Shown here: positions 1-4,511 of the stretch, in pieces
How the letters are laid out: the number at the start of each line of letters is the position of its first letter
How positions within the stretch are numbered: the first letter of the stretch is position 1
Origin: Desulfobacteraceae bacterium
GTDB lineage: Bacteria; Desulfobacterota; Desulfobacteria; Desulfobacterales; JAABRJ01
Reading direction: 5' to 3'
Assembly: GCA_011390985.1 (NCBI GenBank)
Contig: JAABRJ010000206.1
Coordinates: 1 to 5,215, forward strand
Length of the DNA stretch: 5,215 nt
Notes under the pieces: generated by a model
Told to the model about the DNA's origin: nothing
Seen by the model: only the letters and a program-made list of their open reading frames with translations
The model's database searches: none
Position numbers and translations under genes: made by a program

Positions 1-355
1 TGATCTCACGGTCCTTGTCGGAGGCCATGGCTTTAAGGGTTTCGGTCTGGCCCTCGAGTTCATTGCAGCGGGTCCTCAGGGTTTCATAGTCGTTTTTGGG
101 GACCCAGCCCAAAAGATCCAGATAGCTTGCGGTGCTGCGCTGGCAGATTTCGTAGGCATCCCGAAACAGGTTCAGGCATTCGTCGGTGGTGGACCAGGGG
201 GTGACACCCATGTTTTTCTCGAGCAGCGTGAAAAATGTTTCAAACCCGCTGAGCCCCCGGGAGATGGTTTCTTCCATATCCGTCAGGTCGTAATTCGGCA
301 GGTAAGGCTCCCAGAAAAAGGGTTCCCATTTGAAGGGCACTTGGGTTGTGGACAT
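1..355 (-). CDS. PhaE/PhaR-subunit-like PHA synthase-associated protein, 3' end cut by the window edge
   Basis: An open frame starts at ATG 355 and runs for 118 codons off the left edge without a stop. The start is supported by AAGGAG at 362-367, 6 nt upstream. The N-terminus is rich in aromatics and prolines (FKWEPFFWEPYLPNY, residues 8-22). Residues 80-118 contain LLGWVPKNDYETLR and then a probable coiled coil with leucines seven apart (L93, L100, L107). From family knowledge, the C-termini of class III/IV PHA synthase partner subunits (PhaE, PhaR subunit) carry a similar pattern: a Leu-Gly-x-Pro-Thr/Lys turn followed by a helix with ELxxxxxxLK. Here ELEGQTETLK fits that. The gene lies downstream of phaC and two phasin-like genes on the same strand, which supports a role on PHA granules. 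In PhaE proteins known to me this motif comes far later, so this is a shortened relative or a different granule protein that shares the motif. Family assignment is moderate; full length is unknown. Confidence 0.6.
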   Translation of the reverse strand, partial: MSTTQVPFKWEPFFWEPYLPNYDLTDMEETISRGLSGFETFFTLLEKNMGVTPWSTTDECLNLFRDAYEICQRSTASYLDLLGWVPKNDYETLRTRCNELEGQTETLKAMASDKDREI

Positions 356-370
356 GAGGCTCTCCTTGCA

Positions 371-388
371 GCCGGGATGATCCCCGGC
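371..388 (-). repeat. small GC hairpin in the leader of the PhaE-like gene
   Basis: GCCGGG and CCCGGC form a 6-bp perfect stem around a 6-nt loop. It ends only 3 nt before the AAGGAG ribosome binding site of the PhaE-like gene. It could modulate translation initiation, but a stem this short is common in GC-rich DNA. The rest of the 356-600 gap shows no clear sigma-70 promoter and no gene. Confidence 0.3.
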
Positions 389-480
389 GTTGCCTGAAGT
401 CCACCGGCAGACGGCAAAAACGGCTGCGGTCATCCCGCAAGCCAGACTCACCGACGGACTCGGGCTTCATTTCAGTTCAG

Positions 481-502
481 GTGCGAAAAGCAGTTTTTGC
501 AC
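481..502. repeat. imperfect 9-bp inverted repeat between the 87-aa phasin gene and the PhaE-like gene
   Basis: GTGCGAAAA (481-489) and TTTTTGCAC (494-502) are inverted copies with one mismatch, separated by GCAG. The arms end in GTGC/GCAC like the palindrome at 1446-1460, but the spacing between the GC parts is different. It is AT-rich inside, so it is not a typical terminator stem. It may be an operator for the downstream PhaE-like gene; this is inference. Confidence 0.35.
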
Positions 503-544
503 TGGGCATCCCACTGCGGGGCCGCCTGCCGGGGGTGAGGAGCA

Positions 545-581
545 GGGGCCCGCTCGGCGAAATCGCCGATCGGCGGGCCCC
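545..581 (-). terminator. strong GC-rich hairpin just after the 87-aa phasin gene
   Basis: A 16-bp stem is formed by GGGGCCCGC (545-553) with GCGGGCCCC (573-581), continued by TCGGCGA (554-560) with TCGCCGA (563-569). It has a 2-nt loop and a 3-nt bulge at 570-572. It starts about 20 nt past the stop codon of the phasin-like gene on the minus strand. No U-tract follows in that direction, so it is not a textbook intrinsic terminator. It may act as a weak terminator, a 3'-end processing block or an mRNA stabiliser that separates expression of the phasin from the PhaE-like gene. Confidence 0.5.
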
Positions 582-600
582 CGTTACCGGCCGCGGGGTT

Positions 601-864
601 TTATTTGGCGCCGGAAAAAAACGATTCCACTTTTTGAAAGTTTTCATCCACCACTTTTTTAAAATCCTCACGCCCCTTCTTGTAGGCCTTGACCCACTCG
701 TTGATGGCTTTCTTGCCATCTTCCGGCAGCCAGGTAGCCTGCTCCATCAGCGTGTTGGCGGCCCGCTCGGCCTGCTCCTGGAGCATCACCATGGCATTGA
801 AGGTGTTATCAAAAGTGGCCTTGTTGAAATCGATCATCTGTTTGAGAATCTGCTTTTGATCCAT
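601..864 (-). CDS. 87-aa phasin-like PHA granule protein (copy 1)
   Basis: The protein begins MDQKQILKQMIDFNKATFDN and ends in FSGAK at a TAA stop. The start at 864 is chosen because an excellent Shine-Dalgarno sequence, AAAGGAGGA (871-879), lies 6 nt upstream; the open frame continues to 981 but that part has no such site and looks non-coding. The protein is predicted to be almost entirely helical and amphipathic, with no signal peptide or membrane segment. Its C-terminal half carries W-V-x-A-Y-K-K-G-R-E-D-F-K-K (residues 57-70), a pattern typical of phasin-family proteins that coat PHA granules. An ungapped alignment to the 93-aa neighbour gives about 37 identities in 87 positions, so the two are tandem paralogues. 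It is shorter than well-studied phasins such as PhaP1 of Ralstonia (about 190 aa). It has no obvious own promoter and may be read from the one at 1410-1438. A phasin role is inferred from family style and from phaC nearby. Confidence 0.78.
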   Translation of the reverse strand: MDQKQILKQMIDFNKATFDNTFNAMVMLQEQAERAANTLMEQATWLPEDGKKAINEWVKAYKKGREDFKKVVDENFQKVESFFSGAK

Positions 865-1050
865 CGTTTCTCCTCCTTTGGGGGGTTGGTGGGGGTAAGG
901 CCGCGGCCAAAAATAATCCCCCACCCTGCGAGTTTTTTGGCCCCTCATGCGCGCTGCATCCGCCGGCACAATTCCGGGCACCGGCGAATGGATCTTGCGG
1001 ACGAACCAAAACCCAGCGCAATTCTGTGTGATTATTTTGTGCCGCGAGCC
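865..1050. other. gap between the two phasin-like genes, no gene seen
   Basis: This 186-nt gap holds the ribosome binding site of copy 1 (871-879), a 10-bp palindrome GGCCGCGGCC at 899-908, and a weak 6-bp inverted repeat CGCCGG/CCGGCG at about 960-985. I see no convincing -35/-10 pair on the minus strand and no U-tract terminator. Co-transcription of both phasin-like genes is therefore the simplest reading. Confidence 0.5.
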
Positions 1051-1332
1051 TTAGCGGGTTTCGCCAGCCGGTTTGGCCGGGATGAAAAAATCTTCGATGG
1101 TGCTGAAGTTCTTGTCGATCGTGTTTTTGATCTCCTCGCGCCCCTTTTTGAAGGCGGACACCCATTGGCTGAACGCCTCGCGGCTTTCCTGCGGGAGACC
1201 CAGGGTTTTTTCAAGATAGGTGGCGGTCAAATTTTCGGTCTGGTCCTGCAATCTGACGAGGGTGTTGAACGTGCTGTTAAAGGTGACCTTCTGGTAATCG
1301 ACGATCTGTTTGACAAAATCTGTGGGTTGCAT
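1051..1332 (-). CDS. 93-aa phasin-like PHA granule protein (copy 2)
   Basis: The protein begins MQPTDFVKQIVDYQKVTFNS and ends KPAGETR at a TAA stop. AGGAG lies about 10 nt before the ATG. Conserved positions shared with copy 1 include KQ..D..K.TF..TFN..V.LQ.Q.E in the first helix, LP near residues 46-47, and W-V-x-A-F-K-K-G-R-E followed by D-x-N-F and FF in the second half. The protein is predicted to be helical, soluble and amphipathic, as expected of a granule-surface phasin. It differs from copy 1 mainly by a short basic and proline-containing tail (AKPAGETR). It is the first gene after phaC and has its own strong sigma-70-like promoter (1410-1438) with a perfect palindrome just upstream (1446-1460). 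This suggests tight, high-level, regulated expression, as known for phasins. A more distant helical family cannot be excluded, but the context strongly favours a phasin. Confidence 0.8.
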   Translation of the reverse strand: MQPTDFVKQIVDYQKVTFNSTFNTLVRLQDQTENLTATYLEKTLGLPQESREAFSQWVSAFKKGREEIKNTIDKNFSTIEDFFIPAKPAGETR

Positions 1333-1409
1333 GGGCTGTCTTCTCCTGTGTGATTGGTTGTTGCCGGGGCGGTGGGTTTTTTCTGATGAATTCCGCCCTG
1401 CTTAGGTAC

Positions 1410-1438
1410 AAGATAGACGCCCGAAGCGCTTTTGTCAA
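1410..1438 (-). promoter_or_regulatory. sigma-70-type promoter of the 93-aa phasin-like gene
   Basis: On the minus strand a perfect TTGACA (-35, plus positions 1433-1438) is followed by exactly 17 nt and TATCTT (-10, 1410-1415). The expected start is near 1403, giving a leader of about 70 nt. This is the best promoter in the window by match and spacing. Confidence 0.8.
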
Positions 1439-1445
1439 GTAAATT

Positions 1446-1460
1446 TTGTGCAATGCACAA
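1446..1460. promoter_or_regulatory. 15-bp perfect palindrome, candidate PhaR operator
   Basis: On the plus strand TTGTGCA and TGCACAA flank a single central base. The palindrome ends 7 nt upstream of the -35 box of the phasin promoter. It contains GTGC-N3-GCAC. From memory, PhaR regulators of Paracoccus and Rhodobacter type bind TGC-rich sites of the CTGC-N3-GCAG kind, which is the same layout. phaR is encoded in the same locus. A related element sits at the same distance from the phaC -35 box. Binding by PhaR is inferred; the palindrome is seen directly. Confidence 0.65.
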
Positions 1461-1617
1461 TCTTATTGGAAACGAACCAAAACAAGAGCTCTCGTTACTA
1501 TAAGTAATTTAAATCTCAGTTCCACCCTGATTTTAGGGGCTTGATGTCGCGTTGCAACAAGCCGGTTTTGCAAGGCCTGGCAGCCGGTCGGCGCTCATGG
1601 CTGTCGGTGTACCCGGG

Positions 1618-3423
1618 TCAGCCCGCGGGGGCTTCACGAAAAAACGCCTTTACCATTTCCAGGTATTCCGCCAGCAGCTGGCGGCTGACGACGAAAATGT
1701 GGCCGATGTTTTTCTCGATGGTGCGGTTGAGGCCCGAACGGGTCGCGGTGCGACTGCCGCAAGGCAGGCCGGGGCTCAGGATAACGTCCAGGCACGAACC
1801 CGGCGGGGTGATGGGGTCTCGCAGGCCGCGGTAATCGAAAGAGGATACCCCCGCGGCGACCAGGGCGTTGAGGTCCACCGGCTGGCCGTCCAGTTCGGCC
1901 ACCGTCGAGGGCAGGCAGAACCTGTTGCGGGCAATCTGATTGTCCATGTACACGTTTTGCAGCCACTCCCGGTGGGCCTGGGCCGGAAAACGGTGGCCGT
2001 GGGTCAACCAGTAAAGAAAGGGCGCCGAATCCTGCAGGGCTTCGCGTCGCAGGGCCCTTGCAAAAAAACCGAAGGGGACGCTGTAGCGCACCCCGGGTTG
2101 AATCTCCTGCATGCCCGCTTCGATGACCTGCGGCGGAACGTTGACAGCCCCGAAGAGTTCGTCCATCAGCTCGCGGTCGTAGTGGCGCCGGATGACGGTG
2201 CGCATGGTGCCCATGCCGCTTTCGGCGTCATCGAAATTAAACGGCGAGGCCATCAGGACCACTTTGAGGATGTCCATCTCCTTTCCCTGGGCCCAGCGCT
2301 CCTGCACCCTGCGGGCGAGGTAGGGCAGAAAAAGGGTGCCGCCCATGCAGTAGCACATGGCGCAGATTTCGCTTTCCGGGTGGCGGTGGGTGATCAGATC
2401 CAGATAGTGGTCGTGAATTTCCTTGCCGTAAAAGCCCAATCCCAAATTTGTCTCCTCGGGCCCGGGGTTGCCGTAATCCACGAGGTAGACGGCGAAGCCC
2501 TCCTCCAGCATGCCGGCAATAACGGATTTGCCGGGGCCCAGATCAAAAATTTCGGGCTTGTTGATCAGGGGCGTGACCATGTAGAGCGCTTTGCCGTTGG
2601 GGGCGATATTCGGTGGCAGCGGGTAGTGGCGCAGGGTTACCGCATGCTGCCTGGAGTGAGCCACCGTCTCGTAGGGGGAATACCCGAGTTTGCCCTGGGT
2701 GCTGATTTCGCCATAGGCGCGGTAGTCAAAGGCCTTTTCGGCATACAGGTTTTCAAATCGGACCTGCAGCTGATCGAGGTATTCCGTGAAGTCGCAGGGG
2801 GCGACGTCGGTGTAGCCGGGCTTGCGGAAAGGCAGTGGCTGGTTTTTCAGCGGCGTCTCGGTCACCAGCATCAGCAGGCACTTCAACAGGTCCTTCAAGG
2901 CCATCAGCCCCGTCAGGCCGCGGGAGTTATAGGAGCGCTCGAGCCAGGCAAAATCCTGCACCACCGCCTGCAGCCAGGCGATCCCTTCAGGGCTTTTGGT
3001 CACCCGTCGGGCCTTGTCACGGTCAAAACGATCGTTTTCGATGAAAAAACCGCAAAAGTTGGTCAGCAAACCGGCATAGGTGGCCTCGATGCGGTCATTC
3101 TGCTCGGCATAGATATCGGGATTGCGGCCGGTTGCAACTGAAATTTTGGCCCAGAGTCTTACCGGGTCGGTAAAGCTGTATTTGAGCATCTGGCTCTGCC
3201 AGGCGGCCCCCAGTGCCCAGGGCCCCCAGGTCAGCGGGTACTGGCTGACCGAATCCAGGGCGCGACGCCACTGGAAAACGGCACGGGTGTAACTGCCCGC
3301 CAGGTTGCTGACGAGCGGAATCGCGGTCTGATGGCCCTCGTGATTGTCGGCCGGGGTGGATCCCATCAGGGCCAGAAGGCTGTCCACGGTAATTTCATGG
3401 ATGGTTTTGGGGGGGGGAGTCAT
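1618..3423 (-). CDS. phaC: PhaC-like polyhydroxyalkanoate synthase (601 aa)
   Basis: This is a cytoplasmic, granule-associated alpha/beta-hydrolase-fold enzyme expected to polymerise (R)-3-hydroxyacyl-CoA with release of CoA. ATG 3423 is chosen because GGAGG (3430-3434) lies 6 nt upstream; the frame is open up to ATG 3591, but that extension lacks a good site and looks like leader. The N-terminal part (about 1-240) is a long helical domain. The catalytic domain follows, with TPLINKPEIFDLGPGKSV (284-301) and VYLVDYGNPG (312-321). The nucleophile motif is CYCMGG with Cys359 as the likely catalytic cysteine, Asp536 in RDPITPP, and His575 in IGHIF. Length resembles class I enzymes (about 590 aa), yet PGKSV and the DYG element recall class III, and a PhaE-like gene lies nearby, so the class is unclear. 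Oddities are Cys357 where the lipase box normally has glycine, a longer Asp-His interval, and a C9 run in codons 3-5. A PhaC-related hydrolase with another activity is the main alternative. Confidence 0.85.
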   Translation of the reverse strand: MTPPPKTIHEITVDSLLALMGSTPADNHEGHQTAIPLVSNLAGSYTRAVFQWRRALDSVSQYPLTWGPWALGAAWQSQMLKYSFTDPVRLWAKISVATGRNPDIYAEQNDRIEATYAGLLTNFCGFFIENDRFDRDKARRVTKSPEGIAWLQAVVQDFAWLERSYNSRGLTGLMALKDLLKCLLMLVTETPLKNQPLPFRKPGYTDVAPCDFTEYLDQLQVRFENLYAEKAFDYRAYGEISTQGKLGYSPYETVAHSRQHAVTLRHYPLPPNIAPNGKALYMVTPLINKPEIFDLGPGKSVIAGMLEEGFAVYLVDYGNPGPEETNLGLGFYGKEIHDHYLDLITHRHPESEICAMCYCMGGTLFLPYLARRVQERWAQGKEMDILKVVLMASPFNFDDAESGMGTMRTVIRRHYDRELMDELFGAVNVPPQVIEAGMQEIQPGVRYSVPFGFFARALRREALQDSAPFLYWLTHGHRFPAQAHREWLQNVYMDNQIARNRFCLPSTVAELDGQPVDLNALVAAGVSSFDYRGLRDPITPPGSCLDVILSPGLPCGSRTATRSGLNRTIEKNIGHIFVVSRQLLAEYLEMVKAFFREAPAG

Positions 3424-3429
3424 CCCTCG

Positions 3430-3434
3430 CCTCC
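3430..3434 (-). promoter_or_regulatory. ribosome binding site deciding the phaC start
   Basis: GGAGG on the minus strand is separated by 6 nt from ATG 3423. It selects this start over the in-frame ATG at 3591, which lies only a few bases after the predicted transcription start and has no purine-rich site before it. Confidence 0.7.
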
Positions 3435-3602
3435 GTTCGATAGGGCTGTCGGCGCGGCGTTTCTTGGTTGAAGATGCACCCCAAAGCGCGGCAGGTGGGG
3501 GGTATTTTTTCTGCCACGACCCTGATATGAACCGCAATGACCAAGGCGAACTAAAAATAAAAGAAATGTTTGCCGCCTTAAACGCTTTCATGCTACTAGT
3601 TA

Positions 3603-3631
3603 ATTTAATGCTGTTGTTACAATAAAGTCAA
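3603..3631 (-). promoter_or_regulatory. sigma-70-type promoter of phaC
   Basis: On the minus strand TTGACT (-35, plus positions 3626-3631) is followed by exactly 17 nt and TTAAAT (-10, 3603-3608). The predicted start near 3596 gives a long leader of about 170 nt before ATG 3423. The surrounding DNA is clearly more AT-rich than the genes. The -35 box and spacing match the phasin promoter at 1410-1438. Confidence 0.65.
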
Positions 3632-3641
3632 GTGCTAATAT
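3614..3641 (+). promoter_or_regulatory. candidate phaR promoter overlapping the phaC promoter
   Basis: On the plus strand TTGTTA (3614-3619), 16 nt, then TAATAT (3636-3641) form a reasonable sigma-70 match. Its predicted start, near 3648, falls inside the TGC-N3-GCA element at 3641-3653. The phaC -35 box lies inside its spacer, so the two divergent promoters would compete. The leader to the GTG of phaR would be about 170 nt. Weaker than the other two promoters. Confidence 0.45.
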
Positions 3642-3653
3642 TGCGCTGCACAA
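3641..3653. promoter_or_regulatory. candidate PhaR operator between phaC and phaR
   Basis: The plus strand reads TTGCGCTGCACAA, an imperfect inverted repeat containing TGC-N3-GCA. Read on the minus strand it is TTGTGC-N3-GCA, and it stands 10 nt before the phaC -35 box, exactly as the palindrome element does before the phasin promoter. It also covers the predicted phaR transcription start, so a bound protein could repress phaR and affect phaC together. PhaR autoregulation is known in other bacteria; here it is inferred. Confidence 0.55.
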
Positions 3654-3802
3654 AAAGTACCGCGACTTAAAGGGCCGTGTGTCAACGAGCGCTCACGGCT
3701 GCCGGTTATGCCGGCGTTTGACGGTCAGCGCCGGGGGCGTCACCGGCCGTGATCGTAGGACCCTGCGGGGCCGTTCCTGCTGGGATGAACCGATGAATGC
3801 CC

Positions 3803-3810
3803 GGAGAGGA
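3803..3810 (+). promoter_or_regulatory. ribosome binding site supporting the GTG start of phaR
   Basis: GGAGAGGA lies 8 nt before GTG 3819. The ATG codons just upstream (3785, 3793, 3797) are all in other frames, so the GTG is the only sensible start and is placed correctly for the conserved N-terminus. Confidence 0.75.
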
Positions 3811-3818
3811 ACCCAATC

Positions 3819-4289
3819 GTGGAGCAGCTCAAAATTTTCAAAAAATACGCCAATCGGCGCCTTTACGACACCGAGGAAAGCAAGTACGTCACCATTACCG
3901 AGGTCGCCGACTTCATCAAGGCCGGGCGGCAGGTCCAAGTCCTGGATGCCAAGACCCAGGAGGATGTCACGGCCTTCATCCTGACCCAGGTGGTCTTGGA
4001 GTCGGCCCGCCAACAAAACGTGCTCCTTCCGGTGCCGGTGCTGCATCTGGTCATCCGCTACGGCGACAATCTCTTGGGCGAGTTCTTCGAAAAATACTTT
4101 CAGCTCACTCTGAAAAATTATCTCACTTATAAAAGCGCGTTCGATCAGCAATTCAAGGCCTGGCTCGATCTTGGAGTGGATTTGACCGATTTTCCCAAAA
4201 AATCGATGGTGGACATGGCGCCCTTCAAATCGTTCTTGGACCTTATCGGTGAAAGCGCACCGGCGGAAAAGGGCAAGACCCGCAAGTGA
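3819..4289 (+). CDS. phaR: PhaR, polyhydroxyalkanoate synthesis transcriptional regulator (156 aa)
   Basis: PhaR-type proteins bind DNA upstream of phasin and pha genes and also bind PHA polymer. They repress transcription until granules form and titrate them away. The N-terminus carries the family hallmark KKYANRRLYDTEESKYVT (residues 8-25), matching the PHB_acc_N DNA-binding domain (about residues 5-65). A PHB_acc-type region follows, with FFEKYFQLTLKNYLTYKSAF at about 89-108. A short charged tail ends in EKGKTRK. The length is in the usual range for compact PhaR proteins. The start is GTG with GGAGAGGA 8 nt upstream. The gene is divergent from phaC and shares with it a 395-nt intergenic region holding overlapping promoters and a candidate operator (3641-3653), which fits autoregulation and control of phaC. 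It should not be confused with the unrelated PhaR synthase subunit of Bacillus. Family assignment is very secure; target sites are inferred. Confidence 0.95.
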   Translation: MEQLKIFKKYANRRLYDTEESKYVTITEVADFIKAGRQVQVLDAKTQEDVTAFILTQVVLESARQQNVLLPVPVLHLVIRYGDNLLGEFFEKYFQLTLKNYLTYKSAFDQQFKAWLDLGVDLTDFPKKSMVDMAPFKSFLDLIGESAPAEKGKTRK

Positions 4290-4337
4290 GTCTGATCGGC
4301 CTTGCGCCAACATCCCTGATCCCCCCCTCGGGTCCGG

Positions 4338-4364
4338 CCGGCACCCCGCCAAGCAGCCGGTTTT
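4338..4364 (+). terminator. weak possible terminator after phaR
   Basis: CCGGC (4338-4342) and GCCGG (4356-4360) can pair around a 13-nt loop and are followed by TTTT (4361-4364). The stem is only 5 bp and the T-run is short, so this is a marginal call. The rest of the 4290-4511 gap is GC-rich, contains a C7 run at 4321-4327, and shows no gene and no convincing promoter for lgt. Confidence 0.25.
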
Positions 4365-4511
4365 CGATGTCACCTGCGGACCGACGTCCAGAAAAGGTTA
4401 TACCGGCGCGCGCGGCTCAACAGCGCTGCCCGGTTCGGCAAGTACACGACCGCGATGGAATCCGAAGCGGCCTGATTTCCGCCTCCCAGGCCGACCCTGA
4501 AAAGGCTTTGC

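Noticed and set aside
601..981. Longer 126-aa version of the small phasin-like gene starting at 981
   Set aside because: The extra 39 residues do not align with the paralogue and lack a ribosome binding site. AAAGGAGGA directly precedes ATG 864.
481..1353. 290-aa plus-strand open frame
   Set aside because: It runs antisense through both phasin-like genes, their spacer and the 545-581 hairpin. The minus-strand genes have good ribosome binding sites and are homologous to each other.
1518..1617. Intrinsic terminator after phaC
   Set aside because: Only short stems such as CCCT/AGGG can be formed, with no U-tract in the minus direction, so no terminator is called.
1552..3141. 529-aa plus-strand open frame
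   Set aside because: It is antisense to phaC, has no recognisable domain, and its sequence is what the phaC complement gives in GC-rich DNA. The minus-strand frame has clear PhaC motifs.
3693..4373. 226-aa minus-strand open frame
   Set aside because: It is antisense to phaR, which carries an unmistakable PHB_acc_N motif.
4375..4404. Possible lgt promoter with a TTATAC -10 box at 4398-4403
   Set aside because: There is no acceptable -35 box at 16-18 nt spacing; the best hexamer matches the consensus at only two positions.
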